Below are positions 20,691-29,846 of a stretch of DNA of 64,000 nucleotides, one piece after another. Numbering within the stretch: the stretch's first letter is position 1; each line of letters opens with the position of its first letter. Made by a program: the position numbers and the translations under genes. The stretch lies in assembly GCF_000243075.1 (NCBI RefSeq), contig NC_016745.1:177501-241500 (forward strand). Direction: 5' to 3'. Below the pieces are notes generated by a model. The model was given only the letters and a program-made list of their open reading frames with translations, did no database searches and was not told the DNA's origin. Source of the stretch: Oceanimonas sp. GK1. Its GTDB lineage: Bacteria > Pseudomonadota > Gammaproteobacteria > Enterobacterales > Aeromonadaceae.

Positions 20691-23312
20691 ATGGATAATC
20701 ATGCGGCACTCAGGGCCAATGTCGGCCTGCTGGGGCAGTTGCTGGGCGATGCCATTCGGGATCATCACGGACAGGCCTTCCTCGACAAAATAGAAACCAT
20801 TCGCCAGCTGGCCAAATCGGCCCGCCAGGGCAACGACGAAGATCAGCAGCGACTGCTGACCACCCTCAAGCAGCTGAGCGACGACGAACTGTTGCCGGTG
20901 GCCCGGGCCTTCAGTCAGTTTCTTAACCTGGCCAACGTGGCCGAGCAGTTCCATACCATTTCCCGGGGCTACCGTCAGGACGCCGGTCCCAGCCCCCTCG
21001 ATCAGGTCTTTGAACGGCTCAGGACTGCCAACGTCGGCGAGGCCGCCATTCGCGAGGCGGTGGCCGCCCTCGACATCGATCTGGTGCTCACCGCCCACCC
21101 CACAGAGGTGACCCGCCGCACCTTTATTCACAAGCACGTGCAGCTCAACGACTGCCTGGCGGCGCTGGAACTGGAGCTGCCGGAGGAAGAAAAGGCCGGG
21201 CTGCTGGCCCGGGTGGATCAGCTGATCACCCAAGCCTGGCACAGCAACGAGATCCGCGCCCAGCGCCCCACGCCGGTGGATGAAGCCAAATGGGGCTTTG
21301 CGGTCATTGAAAACAGCCTCTGGCCCGCCCTGCCCCGGTTTCTGCGCCAGCTCGACCAGCGCCTGGAAAACGAGCTGGGCGAACGCCTGCCCCTGGACGC
21401 GGCGCCGGTGCGCTTTACCTCCTGGATGGGCGGCGACCGGGACGGCAACCCGTTCGTGACCGCCAAGGTCACCGAAGAAGTCCTGCTGCTGGGGCGCTGG
21501 ATGGCCAGCTCGCTGTTCCTCGCCGACATTCAGGAGCTGGTCTCCGAGCTGTCCATGTCCGAGGCCAATACCGAACTGCGTGCCGCCAGTGGTGACAGCG
21601 ACGAGCCCTACCGGGCGGTGCTGCGCGTGCTTCGGGAAGAACTGCGGGAAACCCTGCTGCACCTCAACGCCCGAGTACAGGGCCAGAAGACCGACGCCCG
21701 GGATCTGATCACTCAAACCGAGCAACTGCGCCAGCCCCTGGAGCTCTGTTACCGCTCGCTGCAGCAATGCGGCCTGGGCAAGATCGCCGACGGCCTGCTG
21801 CTGGACGTGATCCGCAAGGCGGCCTGTTTCGGCATTCACCTGCTCAAGCTCGACATTCGTCAGGACGGCGAGCGCCACACCCAGGCCCTGGCGGAAATCA
21901 CCCGCTACCTGGGCCTGGGCGACTACGCCGAATGGAGCGAGGCCGACAAGCAGGCGTTTTTGCTCAACGAGCTCAACTCCCGCCGTCCGCTGCTGCCCCG
22001 CCAGTGGCAACCGAGTGCCGACACTCAGGAGGTGCTCGACACCTGCGGCGTGATTGCCCGTCACCCGCGGGATGCCTTTGGCATCTACATCATCTCCATG
22101 GCCGGCGAGCCGTCGGACGTGCTGGCGGTGCAACTGCTGCTGAAGGAATGCGGGGTGGATTTCCCGCTGCCGGTGGCCCCGCTGTTTGAAACCCTGGACG
22201 ATCTCAACCAGGGCGCCGCGGTGATTGAGCGGCTGTATCAGCTGCCCTGGTACCGAGGCTATATGCAGGGCCGCCAGTACGTGATGATCGGTTACTCCGA
22301 CTCCGCCAAGGACGCGGGCATGCTGGCCGCCGGCTGGGCCCAGTACAGCGCCATGGAAAAGCTGGTGGCCATCAGCGCACGGGAAAACGTCACCCTTACC
22401 CTGTTCCACGGTCGCGGCGGTAGCCTGGGCCGGGGCGGCGGTCCGGCCCGCCAGGCCATTCTGGCCCAGCCGCCGGGCTCCACCCTCGGCGGCCTGCGGG
22501 TGACCGAGCAGGGCGAGATGATCCGCTTCAAGTTCGGCCTGCCCCAAGTGGCCATCGACAGCCTGGCGCTCTATGCCAGCGCCGTGCTCGAGGCCAACCT
22601 GTTGCCGCCTCCCGAGCCCGAGCCCGAATGGCGCACGCTGATGAACTCCATGGCGGAGGTGTCCTGCGCCCATTACCGCAGCCTGATCCGCGGCGAGCCC
22701 GACTTTGTGCCCTACTTCCGCGCCGCCACCCCGGAGCTGGAGCTGGGCAAGCTGCCCCTGGGCTCCCGCCCGGCCAAGCGCAAGCCCGACGGCGGCGTGG
22801 AAAGCCTGCGCGCCATTCCCTGGATCTTCGCCTGGACCCAGAACCGGCTGATGCTGCCCGCCTGGCTGGGCGCCCACAAAGGGCTGGAACAGGTGATGGA
22901 AGACGGCCACGAGGCCACCCTGCGCGCCATGAACAAGGGCTGGCCCTTCTTCCGCGCCCGCCTCGACATGCTGGAAATGGTGTTCCTCAAGGCCGACCTG
23001 GGCTTGGCCGCCTATTACGACAGCGTGCTGGTGCCCGAAAAGCTCAAGCCCCTGGGCAAGCGGCTGCGGGACGAGCTGCGCGCCAGCACCGAGCTGGTGC
23101 TGCAGCTGAAGGAAAAATCGGAACTGTTGTCCAGCGAGCCCTGGATTCAGGAGTCCATCAAGCTGCGCAACCCCTACACGGATCCGCTCAACGTGCTGCA
23201 GGCCGAGCTGCTCAAGCGCTCCCGGGAGCAGGGGGACATTCACCCGGTGCTGGATCAGGCGCTAATGGTCACCATCGCCGGCATCGCCGCCGGTATGCGT
23301 AACACGGGGTAA
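20691..23312 (+). CDS. ppc: Phosphoenolpyruvate carboxylase
   Basis: Ppc carboxylates PEP to oxaloacetate, refilling the TCA cycle. The 873-residue frame (E. coli 883) starts [20 protein letters not shown]. The catalytic histidine motif [12 protein letters not shown] lies at about residues 132-143 and the glycine-rich loop [15 protein letters not shown] at about 571-585. The signature [10 protein letters not shown] is at about 533-542, and the C-terminus IAAGMRNTG is the invariant end. An AGAGG site lies before the ATG. It follows argE by 113 bases, with no clear terminator between them. With pckA in the same window, both directions of the PEP-oxaloacetate node are present. Confidence 0.97.
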   Translation: MDNHAALRANVGLLGQLLGDAIRDHHGQAFLDKIETIRQLAKSARQGNDEDQQRLLTTLKQLSDDELLPVARAFSQFLNLANVAEQFHTISRGYRQDAGPSPLDQVFERLRTANVGEAAIREAVAALDIDLVLTAHPTEVTRRTFIHKHVQLNDCLAALELELPEEEKAGLLARVDQLITQAWHSNEIRAQRPTPVDEAKWGFAVIENSLWPALPRFLRQLDQRLENELGERLPLDAAPVRFTSWMGGDRDGNPFVTAKVTEEVLLLGRWMASSLFLADIQELVSELSMSEANTELRAASGDSDEPYRAVLRVLREELRETLLHLNARVQGQKTDARDLITQTEQLRQPLELCYRSLQQCGLGKIADGLLLDVIRKAACFGIHLLKLDIRQDGERHTQALAEITRYLGLGDYAEWSEADKQAFLLNELNSRRPLLPRQWQPSADTQEVLDTCGVIARHPRDAFGIYIISMAGEPSDVLAVQLLLKECGVDFPLPVAPLFETLDDLNQGAAVIERLYQLPWYRGYMQGRQYVMIGYSDSAKDAGMLAAGWAQYSAMEKLVAISARENVTLTLFHGRGGSLGRGGGPARQAILAQPPGSTLGGLRVTEQGEMIRFKFGLPQVAIDSLALYASAVLEANLLPPPEPEPEWRTLMNSMAEVSCAHYRSLIRGEPDFVPYFRAATPELELGKLPLGSRPAKRKPDGGVESLRAIPWIFAWTQNRLMLPAWLGAHKGLEQVMEDGHEATLRAMNKGWPFFRARLDMLEMVFLKADLGLAAYYDSVLVPEKLKPLGKRLRDELRASTELVLQLKEKSELLSSEPWIQESIKLRNPYTDPLNVLQAELLKRSREQGDIHPVLDQALMVTIAGIAAGMRNTG

Positions 23313-23348
23313 ACCAGTCGTACACGGTTGCCGCTGCGGCGGCAATAT

Positions 23349-23406
23349 GCGGGCAGGCTGCCCGCGCTCCATCAACGAACCGGTGGAGCGCAGGCTGCCA
23401 GCCTGC
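23349..23406. repeat. REP-like palindromic element after ppc
   Basis: Two arms of 23 bases, 23349-23371 and 23384-23406, are inverted copies with 19 of 23 matches, sharing GCAGGCTG and GCGCTCCA blocks. They lie 37 bases after the ppc stop and could also end ppc transcription as a stem-loop. The sequence looks like a dispersed intergenic repeat, but only one copy of this family was seen in the window. Confidence 0.55.
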
Positions 23407-23531
23407 ATTAGTGCCGAAGGCGCTCAAAACCAGTATCAATGATTTTCCCAGTCCCACTCCCATGATTCCCCCTTTTCTCTCCTTCCCGTTCCCTGCATAA
23501 TTTTTGCTTCATTTATTCACCGGACTGCGCC

Positions 23532-23993
23532 ATGACCCCCGCCATTCTGTTTCTGGAAAAGCAACAGGCCACTTTTACCCTGTACCAGTACGAGTGCACG
23601 GCCCAGGACGACTTTGGCGCCCACGCCGCCGGCCAGCTGGGCGTGCCGCTGAACCGGGTATTCAAGACCCTGCTCACCGAAGGCGAGCAGGGTGCCGTGG
23701 TGGCGCTGGTGCCGTCCTCGGGCAAGGTCAACCTCAAACGGCTGGCCAAGGCCGCCGGGATGAAAAAACTGGAGATGATGCCGCCGCACAAGGCCGAGCG
23801 GCTCACCGGCTTCAAGGTGGGTGGCATCAGCCCCTTTGCCCAGAAAAAGCGCCTGCCTACCGTGATCGACGCCTCCGCCCACGATCACGACAGCGTGCTG
23901 GTCTCCGGCGGCAAGCGCGGTCTGTCGGTGGGGCTGGCGGCTCAGGACATCGAACGCCTGCTGAACGCCGTCAGTGCCCCCATTGCCGAATAA
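23532..23993 (+). CDS. ybaK: YbaK-type Cys-tRNA(Pro)/Cys-tRNA(Cys) deacylase
   Basis: This family hydrolyses cysteine wrongly attached to tRNA-Pro and acts in trans with prolyl-tRNA synthetase. The 153-residue frame is of normal YbaK length, starting MTPAILFLEKQQATFTLYQY. The conserved lysine lies in LNRVFKTLL (about residues 40-48). The sequences LVPSSGKVNLKRLAK and VGGISPFAQKKRLPTVID are family hallmarks. Plus-strand neighbours are ppc and the imelysin operon, with no functional link evident. Confidence 0.92.
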   Translation: MTPAILFLEKQQATFTLYQYECTAQDDFGAHAAGQLGVPLNRVFKTLLTEGEQGAVVALVPSSGKVNLKRLAKAAGMKKLEMMPPHKAERLTGFKVGGISPFAQKKRLPTVIDASAHDHDSVLVSGGKRGLSVGLAAQDIERLLNAVSAPIAE

Positions 23994-24047
23994 GTCCGCT
24001 CTGGGTCATTGTTTTCCTGTCCTTGCTGCCGTTAGAATCACAGTACC

Positions 24048-24066
24048 AATGTAAACGATTCTCAAA
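24048..24066 (+). promoter_or_regulatory. Candidate Fur box upstream of the imelysin operon
   Basis: The 19-base segment beginning AATGTAAACGATTCTCA lies 17 bases before the imelysin ATG and matches common Fur boxes at about two-thirds of positions, most strongly in the GATTCTCA half. Imelysin-type genes are iron-regulated in several bacteria. The site call rests on my own comparison with the consensus. Confidence 0.45.
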
Positions 24067-24083
24067 TACATAAGGATAACCAG

Positions 24084-25343
24084 ATGCCCTTCCGCAAACT
24101 CGCGCTGGCCGCCGCCATCGGTGGCCTGCTGAGCGCCTGCGCCCAGACCAGCACCCCTGCCGTGACCCAGGAGCAGGTGGTAACGCACTACACCGATATC
24201 GCCCTGGCCGTGTACAGCGACTCGCTCAGCACCGCCCAACAGCTGGACCAGGCCATTGTCGCCCTGCTGGCCACCCCGAGCGAGCAGACCCTGCATGCCG
24301 CCCGCACCGCCTGGCTGGCCGCCCGGGTGCCCTACCAGCAGTCGGAAGTATTCCGCTTCGGCAATGCCATCGTCGACGACTGGGAAGGTCAGCTCAACGC
24401 CTGGCCGCTGGACGAGGGCCTGATCGACTATGTGGCCCCCGGCTACCAGCATGAGCTGGGCAACCCCGGCGCCACCGCCAACCTCATTGCCAATACCAGG
24501 CTGCAGGTGGGTGGCGAACTGCTGGATGTCAGCAACATCACTCCCGAGCTGCTGGCCAGCCTGAATGAGCTGGCCGGCTCGGAAGCCAACGTGGCCTCCG
24601 GCTACCACGCCATTGAATTCCTGCTGTGGGGCCAGGATCTGAACGGCACCAACGCCGGTGCCGGTGAGCGTCCCTGGACCGACTTCGCCCTGGGGGCTGA
24701 CTGCACCAACGGCCACTGTGACCGTCGCCGCGATTACCTGCAGGCCGCAAGCCGGCTGCTGATCAACGATCTGCAGTACATGGTGGACCAGTGGCAGCCG
24801 GGTCAGGACAACTACCGCGCCGAGCTCACCGCCCTGCCGGCGGAAGAAGGCCTGCGCCGCATGCTGTTCGGCATGGGCTCCCTGTCTCTGGGCGAGCTGG
24901 CCGGCGAGCGCATGAAGGTGGCGCTGGTGGCCAACTCGGTGGAAGACGAGCATGACTGCTTCTCCGACAACACCCACCATTCCCACTACTACAACGAGAA
25001 AGGCATCAGCAACCTGATGTTCGGCACCTATCAACGCGCCGACGGCAGCACCCTGCAGGGCCCCTCCCTGCTGCAACTGGTGGCCCAGCAGGATGACCAG
25101 GCCGCCGCCCAAATCGGCGATCAGTTCCGCACCAGTGAACAGGCGGTGTACCAGCTGGTGCAGTCCGCCGAGGTGGACCAGGTGCACTTCGATCAGCTGA
25201 TCGCCGCCGATAACCCCGAAGGCAACCAGCTGGTGATGAATGCCATCAACGCCCTGGTGGAGCAAACCCGCGCCATTGAGCTGGCCGCCAATACCGTGGG
25301 CATCAGCAACCTGAACCCGGACACCGCCGATCACGAGTTCTGA
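24084..25343 (+). CDS. Imelysin-family lipoprotein (IrpA-like, M75)
   Basis: Imelysin/IrpA proteins are periplasmic or outer-membrane proteins linked to iron supply; the peptidase label comes from one family member. The 419-residue frame starts MPFRKLALAAAIGGLLSACA, a lipoprotein signal with lipobox LSAC and lipidated Cys19. The family signature GYHAIEFLLWGQD at residues 173-185 carries the GxHxxE motif (His175, Glu178). The TRAWLAARVPYQQSEVFRFG-like segment near residues 75-95 is also typical. It is the first gene of a four-gene unit with a di-heme oxidoreductase, a second imelysin and a DUF1513 protein. The substrate is not known; an iron-related role is inference from the family and the Fur-like site. 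Confidence 0.88.
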   Translation: MPFRKLALAAAIGGLLSACAQTSTPAVTQEQVVTHYTDIALAVYSDSLSTAQQLDQAIVALLATPSEQTLHAARTAWLAARVPYQQSEVFRFGNAIVDDWEGQLNAWPLDEGLIDYVAPGYQHELGNPGATANLIANTRLQVGGELLDVSNITPELLASLNELAGSEANVASGYHAIEFLLWGQDLNGTNAGAGERPWTDFALGADCTNGHCDRRRDYLQAASRLLINDLQYMVDQWQPGQDNYRAELTALPAEEGLRRMLFGMGSLSLGELAGERMKVALVANSVEDEHDCFSDNTHHSHYYNEKGISNLMFGTYQRADGSTLQGPSLLQLVAQQDDQAAAQIGDQFRTSEQAVYQLVQSAEVDQVHFDQLIAADNPEGNQLVMNAINALVEQTRAIELAANTVGISNLNPDTADHEF

Positions 25344-25370
25344 GCCGGCGGCACTGACACAATAAAAACC

Positions 25371-25397
25371 AAGGGGCCGGCACTGCACGGCCCTTTA
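25371..25397 (+). terminator. Weak hairpin between imelysin and di-heme genes (possible attenuator)
   Basis: AAGGGGCCG (25371-25379) can pair with CGGCCCTT (25388-25395) with one bulge, followed by a short TTTA. The stem lies in the only sizeable gap (67 bases) of the four-gene unit and could reduce downstream transcription, but it lacks a real T-run. Confidence 0.3.
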
Positions 25398-25410
25398 CTC
25401 TGGAGTCCTT

Positions 25411-26796
25411 ATGTCGTTTCGGCTCATCAGCCTGTTGCTGGGCGCGGCTTTTGCCCTGGGCGCCCAGGCCAATCCCGCCCGGCCCGGCGGCGATACCACC
25501 ACCCCCAAAACCGGCGCCAACGCCTTTTCCATGCCCGCGGCCAACCTGGGCTTTGACAAGCGGCTCGACTTTTCGGTGGGCAACAGCTTTTTCCGCAATC
25601 CCTGGGTGGCGGCCCCGGCCACCACCGACGCCCGCGACGGCCTAGGCCCGCTGTTCAACACCAATGCCTGCCAGAGCTGCCATATCAAGGACGGCCGCGG
25701 CCATCCGCCCGCGGTTGACGGCGACAACGCGGTCAGCATGCTGGTGCGGCTGTCCATTCCCGCCGGCGAGAGCGAACGGCACCAAACCTACCTGCGCACC
25801 CTTGGGGTGGTACCCCACCCGGTGTACGGCGGCCAGTTGCAGGACATGGCCATTCCCGGCGCCGTGCCCGAAGGCCAGGTGAGGATTCGCTACACGCCCG
25901 AAACCCTGCGCTTTAATGACGGCAGTGCGGTGGAATTGCGCCGGCCCCATGTGGCCATCGGCCAGCCCGGCTACGGCGAACCCGGTCCGGATCTGTTAAC
26001 GTCTGCCCGTATCGCGCCGCCCATGATTGGCCTGGGCCTGCTGGAAGCCATTCCCGAGTCGGCGCTGCTGTCGCGGGAAGACCCCCAGGATGAAAACCAG
26101 GACGGCATTCGCGGTCGCGCCAATCGGGTGTGGGACCACCACCTTGAGCAAACCGTGGTTGGCCGCTTTGGCTGGAAGGCGGGCCAGCCCAGCCTGCGCC
26201 AGCAAAACGCCCACGCCTTTGCCGGCGACATGGGGCTGGCCTCCGGCCTGGTACCTGCCGACGACTGCACTCCCACACAAGCGTGCGACCGCTACCCGGA
26301 CGGCGGCCAGCCCGAGGTGAGCGACGACATCCTCGACGCGGTCACCTTCTACAGCCAGCACCTGGCGGTGCCCGCCCGGCGTCACCTGAACGACCCGCAA
26401 GTGCAAGCCGGCGAGCAGCTGTTCCTGGCCCTCGGCTGCGCCGGCTGCCATACGCCCTCTTACACCACCGGCGAACACGACAGTCCGGCCCTGAGCGGCC
26501 AGAACATCTACCCCTATACCGATCTGCTGCTGCACGACATGGGAGAAGGTCTCGCCGACAACCGCCCCGAATTTGCCGCCGGTGGCCGCGACTGGCGCAC
26601 CCCGCCGCTGTGGGGCCTGGGTTATGCCAGCGAGGTGGCCGGCGAGCCGGCCCGCTATCTGCACGACGGCCGCGCCCGCACCCTCATGGAAGCCGTGCTC
26701 TGGCACGGTGGCGAGGCCGAGGCCGCCCGCAACCGGGTGCTGGCCGCCAGCGCCAAAGAACGTGACCAGCTCATCGCCTTTCTGGAGTCCCTATGA
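25411..26796 (+). CDS. Di-heme cytochrome oxidoreductase, DUF1111 family
   Basis: This family (COG3488) resembles di-heme cytochrome c peroxidases and is annotated as a putative thiol oxidoreductase. The 461-residue frame starts with a Sec signal peptide, MSFRLISLLLGAAFALGAQA, cleaved after AQA. Two heme-attachment motifs are visible: CQSCH from Cys87 and CAGCH from Cys343. Between them are NPWVAAPATTDARDGLGPLF and GRFGWKAGQPSLRQQNAHAF, both typical. Its stop overlaps the next gene by four bases (ATGA). In this company it probably serves periplasmic redox chemistry tied to metal handling; the reaction is not established. Confidence 0.9.
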   Translation: MSFRLISLLLGAAFALGAQANPARPGGDTTTPKTGANAFSMPAANLGFDKRLDFSVGNSFFRNPWVAAPATTDARDGLGPLFNTNACQSCHIKDGRGHPPAVDGDNAVSMLVRLSIPAGESERHQTYLRTLGVVPHPVYGGQLQDMAIPGAVPEGQVRIRYTPETLRFNDGSAVELRRPHVAIGQPGYGEPGPDLLTSARIAPPMIGLGLLEAIPESALLSREDPQDENQDGIRGRANRVWDHHLEQTVVGRFGWKAGQPSLRQQNAHAFAGDMGLASGLVPADDCTPTQACDRYPDGGQPEVSDDILDAVTFYSQHLAVPARRHLNDPQVQAGEQLFLALGCAGCHTPSYTTGEHDSPALSGQNIYPYTDLLLHDMGEGLADNRPEFAAGGRDWRTPPLWGLGYASEVAGEPARYLHDGRARTLMEAVLWHGGEAEAARNRVLAASAKERDQLIAFLESL

Positions 26797-27791
26797 CCTT
26801 TCGCCTGTTTTCCCTCGCCGCCCTGGGCCTGCTGACCGCCTGCCAGAGCCCGCCGCCGGCTGATCCGGCACTGAGTCGGCTCACCGCCGCCCACCTCGGC
26901 CTGATGCGCCAGCAGGCGGACGAACTGGCTCTGGCCCTGACCCGGCTGGACGAAACCGGTCGCGCCTATTGCGCCGGCGAACAGCCCCTGTCCGACGTGC
27001 AGCAACAGTGGCGCGACGCCTTTGCCGCTTGGACCGCCCACCAGGGCCAGAGCGGCGGCCCCCTGGACGCCGCCGGCCTGAGCTACGCCTTTCAGTTATG
27101 GCCCGACAAAAAAGACACCACCGGCCGCCAGCTGACCGGCCAGCTTGACCAGTCCGGTCCGATCAAGGGCGCCAGCGTCACCCTGGGGGCAGTGGAATAC
27201 CTGCTGTATGAAGATCTGCCAACGCCCCAACGCTGCACCCTGCTGCCCAGGGTGAACGCGCAGCTGGTGCAACACGGCGAGCAACTGCAGCTGGCCTGGT
27301 ACAACCCGTCCACCTATGAGCAACAGCTGGAGCAAATGGCCTTGCAGGGCGGTGAGCAGGTGCTGCTGGGGCAGATCCTCGGCCAGCTCGCCCACCGTTA
27401 TGACCGTATCGAGAAAAAACTGGATTTGCCGCTCAACACCGTGGACCATCCCCGGCCGCTGTTTGCCGAGGCCTGGCGCAGCGGGCAGTCGCTGCATTTT
27501 ATGCGCACCAGCCTGCGCAGCCTGGAGCGGGAATACCGGGAAGGCGGCATTCGCGCCTTTCTGCAGCAACGGGGAGAGACCGCCCTGACCGGTGAGCTGG
27601 ACCAGGCCTTTGCCGACACGCTGGCGCACCTGCCCGAGGGCGATAGCTTGGCCCACTGGTTGCAGGGAGACAACTACGCCGCCCTGCTGCGCTTCAAGCT
27701 CTCCTTTGACCGCCTGGGCAGCCAGCTGAAGCTGCGCCTGCCCGACGCCCTGGGGCTGAGCCTGGGTTTTAACGCCACGGACGGCGACTGA
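26793..27791 (+). CDS. Second imelysin-family lipoprotein
   Basis: A second imelysin-like protein of 332 residues starts MTFRLFSLAALGLLTACQSP, a lipoprotein signal with lipobox LTAC and lipidated Cys17. It is shorter than the first copy. The ASVTLGAVEYLLYED segment (about residues 128-142) corresponds to the GxHxxE region of the family, but the histidine is replaced (GAVEY), so metal binding may differ. It overlaps the di-heme gene by four bases and the DUF1513 gene by one, showing strong translational coupling. Confidence 0.85.
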   Translation: MTFRLFSLAALGLLTACQSPPPADPALSRLTAAHLGLMRQQADELALALTRLDETGRAYCAGEQPLSDVQQQWRDAFAAWTAHQGQSGGPLDAAGLSYAFQLWPDKKDTTGRQLTGQLDQSGPIKGASVTLGAVEYLLYEDLPTPQRCTLLPRVNAQLVQHGEQLQLAWYNPSTYEQQLEQMALQGGEQVLLGQILGQLAHRYDRIEKKLDLPLNTVDHPRPLFAEAWRSGQSLHFMRTSLRSLEREYREGGIRAFLQQRGETALTGELDQAFADTLAHLPEGDSLAHWLQGDNYAALLRFKLSFDRLGSQLKLRLPDALGLSLGFNATDGD

Positions 27792-28867
27792 TGCACCGGC
27801 GGCAATTTTTAAAAGGGCTGTCCGCCGCCGGTGTGCTGTGCAGCCTGGGTCTGGCGGGCTGCGCCCTGCCCAACTCTCAACGTGGTTATCTGGTGGGCGG
27901 TGGCCGGCGCGACGGCGGCCGGCGTTATGTGGTGCAGGCCCTCAACCTGGACGGCAGCCTGCGCTATGCGCTGCCGCTGCCGGACCGGGGCCATGGCCTG
28001 GCGGCCCACCCCAGCCGGCCACTGGCGGTGTGCCATGCCCGCCGCCCCGGAAGTTACCTGGCGCTGTTCAATCATCAGCAGGGCCGGCTGCTACAGTTGC
28101 GCGAGGCCGATGCCGGGCGCCACTATTACGGCCACGGCGTGTTCAGCGCCGACGGCCGGCGGCTCTACACCACCGAAGGAGTGCGCGCCACCAGCGAGGG
28201 CATTATCGGGGTGTATGAACTGGAAGGGGAGCGGCTCGTTAAGGTGGACGAGTTCACCGGTTTTGGCCTGGGCCCTCATGAAATCCGCCGGCTGCCCGAC
28301 GGCCACCTGGTGGTGGGGGTGGGGGGCGTGCATACCCAAGGGCGCACGCCGCTGAATCTCGACACCATGCAGCCCAGCCTGAGCTATCTCGATGCCAGCA
28401 CCGGCGCCGTGCTGGAGCAACGCGGCCTGGCCGACCGGCATCTGTCCATCCGTCACCTGGCGGTCACCGCCGACGGTGAGGTGTTCACCGGCCAGCAGTA
28501 TCGTGGCCGCCCCGATGACTCTCCGCCACTGATTGTGCGCCACCGCCGGGGCAGTGAACTGACTCCGCTCGGCGGCACGCCCCTGGACTGGGCCCGCTTC
28601 AACCATTACATCGCCAGCATCGCAGTCACCGACGATCACATTGCCGCCACCTCGCCGCCGGGCAACTGCTACGGCCTGTGGCACCGCCGCAGCGGCGAGC
28701 TTATTCGCATCGCGCCCCTGCCCGATGCGTCCGGCGCCTCGGCGGATGGAGGGCACATCTGGCTCGGCAGCGGGCTGGGCGGCATCAGCCGGCTGAATGA
28801 GCGGGGCGAGGAAAGCCGCTGGTATTCCCCCTGGCAATGGGACAATCACTGGACGCTGATCGGCTAG
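27791..28867 (+). CDS. DUF1513 protein with twin-arginine/lipoprotein signal
   Basis: The 358-residue frame starts MHRRQFLKGLSAAGVLCSLG, with a twin-arginine-type motif RRQFLKG followed by a hydrophobic stretch and the lipobox LAGC. It may therefore be exported folded by Tat and then lipidated. The body has repeated short beta-rich units (for example GRRLYTTEGVRATSEGIIGV and GFGLGPHEIRRLPDGHLVVG), consistent with a beta-propeller. Its ATG overlaps the imelysin stop (TGATG). DUF1513 has no firm function; its fixed place at the end of imelysin/di-heme operons suggests a joint periplasmic process. Confidence 0.87.
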   Translation: MHRRQFLKGLSAAGVLCSLGLAGCALPNSQRGYLVGGGRRDGGRRYVVQALNLDGSLRYALPLPDRGHGLAAHPSRPLAVCHARRPGSYLALFNHQQGRLLQLREADAGRHYYGHGVFSADGRRLYTTEGVRATSEGIIGVYELEGERLVKVDEFTGFGLGPHEIRRLPDGHLVVGVGGVHTQGRTPLNLDTMQPSLSYLDASTGAVLEQRGLADRHLSIRHLAVTADGEVFTGQQYRGRPDDSPPLIVRHRRGSELTPLGGTPLDWARFNHYIASIAVTDDHIAATSPPGNCYGLWHRRSGELIRIAPLPDASGASADGGHIWLGSGLGGISRLNERGEESRWYSPWQWDNHWTLIG

Positions 28868-28962
28868 CCATAAGAAGAGAGACGAGAGACGAAAAATTGT
28901 CACTTTCGTGAAGAAACGTCATCAGCAAAGGCGGGGGCCATTTTATATGCTGCGCCCGACTC

Positions 28963-28992
28963 CTGGATTTCCGCCTTCGCGGAAATGACCAG
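28963..28992. repeat. REP-like hairpin, TTCCGC-CTTC-GCGGAA family
   Basis: An inverted repeat ATTTCCGC / GCGGAAAT around CTTC is flanked by CTGG and CCAG-type ends. A second copy of the same pattern, TGGAT-stem-CTTC-stem-ATGAC, lies at 52440-52467 in the opposite orientation. Elements of this shape are widespread intergenic repeats in proteobacteria. Confidence 0.65.
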
Positions 28993-29071
28993 GCATGAAA
29001 GACAAAGGCCGGCGGTGGGTTCCACTGGGCTATGCTTGAGTCAGGTCAAAAAATAACCAATGGAGTGCATC

Positions 29072-29323
29072 ATGGGAATATTGAGCTGGATTATCTTCGG
29101 GCTGTTCGCCGGCTTTATGGCCCGCTGGATCATGCCCGGCCGGGACGGCGGCGGTTTGATTCTCACCACCCTGCTCGGCATTGCCGGCGCCTTTGTGGGC
29201 GGCTGGGTGGGCGTGCGGCTGGGGTTTGGTGATATCAGCGGCTTCAACCTGGGCAGCATGCTCACCGCCGTGATCGGCGCGCTGTTTTTGCTGTTTGTGT
29301 ACCGCCTGATCAGCCGCTCCTGA
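29072..29323 (+). CDS. GlsB/YeaQ/YmgE-family small membrane protein
   Basis: This 83-residue inner-membrane protein has three hydrophobic segments (about residues 3-20, 28-47 and 60-79). The glycine-rich segment GGLILTTLLGIAGAFVGGWV is typical of the transglycosylase-associated (YeaQ/YmgE) family. I chose the ATG giving MGILSWIIFGLFAGFMARWI, with GGAG 6 bases before it. The ATG four codons upstream contains that GGAG. Such proteins are usually stress-induced; the function is unclear. Confidence 0.88.
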   Translation: MGILSWIIFGLFAGFMARWIMPGRDGGGLILTTLLGIAGAFVGGWVGVRLGFGDISGFNLGSMLTAVIGALFLLFVYRLISRS

Positions 29324-29399
29324 ATGCGCCATTAAATTCGCCAAAGCCATTCGGGCTTTGGCACAATACTCCCCTACTTCATTCAGCCAAGGACCCCTC

Positions 29400-29801
29400 A
29401 TGAAGGCTCCCAAGGTCGGCGTTATCGCCGTGATCTGGCACCAGCAGCGAGTGCTACTGGTGAAACGCAAGCACGCCCCTCACGCCGGGCACTGGGGCTT
29501 TCCCGGTGGCAAGCTGGAATGGGGCGAAACCATGAGCGCGGGGGCCGCTCGGGAACTGCAGGAAGAAACCGGGGTAACCGCCCGCATGGACGCCCCCTTT
29601 GCCTGTTACGACGTACTGGCCGAGGACGCCGGCCAGCTGGCCCATCACTACGTGATGGTGGCGGTGCGCGGTCACTACCAAAGCGGTACTCCAGTCGCCA
29701 GCGACGACGCCGACGCCGTGGCCTGGTTCAGCCCCGAGGCCCTGCCCTCCCCCCTGTGCCCGGATCTGCAGGATATTATCGAACGCTCTCAGCGGAACTG
29801 A
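29400..29801 (+). CDS. NUDIX hydrolase (ADP-ribose pyrophosphatase-like)
   Basis: A 133-residue NUDIX protein starting MKAPKVGVIAVIWHQQRVLL. The Nudix box begins at GGKLEWGETMSAGAARELQE and continues EETGV (about residues 38-62), with the catalytic REXXEE glutamates present. The substrate cannot be told from sequence; short proteins of this type often act on ADP-ribose or damaged nucleotides. It is followed by a palindromic terminator shared with convergent metL. Confidence 0.88.
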   Translation: MKAPKVGVIAVIWHQQRVLLVKRKHAPHAGHWGFPGGKLEWGETMSAGAARELQEETGVTARMDAPFACYDVLAEDAGQLAHHYVMVAVRGHYQSGTPVASDDADAVAWFSPEALPSPLCPDLQDIIERSQRN

Positions 29802-29817
29802 CACCGGCCCCGACGTA

Positions 29818-29843
29818 AATCAGGCTCCCGCGGGAGCCTGATT
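29818..29843. terminator. Bidirectional terminator between the NUDIX gene and metL
   Basis: A perfect 20-base palindrome (29821-29840, CAGGCTCCCG and its complement) is flanked by AAAT and ATT. It lies between convergent genes, 3 bases beyond the metL stop, so it can terminate both. Confidence 0.7.
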
Positions 29844-29846
29844 CGG

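Noticed and set aside
20574-23243. 889-codon open frame on the minus strand
   Set aside because: It is fully antisense to ppc, whose motifs are complete. Long antisense frames are expected in GC-rich coding DNA, and the translation is rich in Gly, Gln, His and Ala without known motifs.
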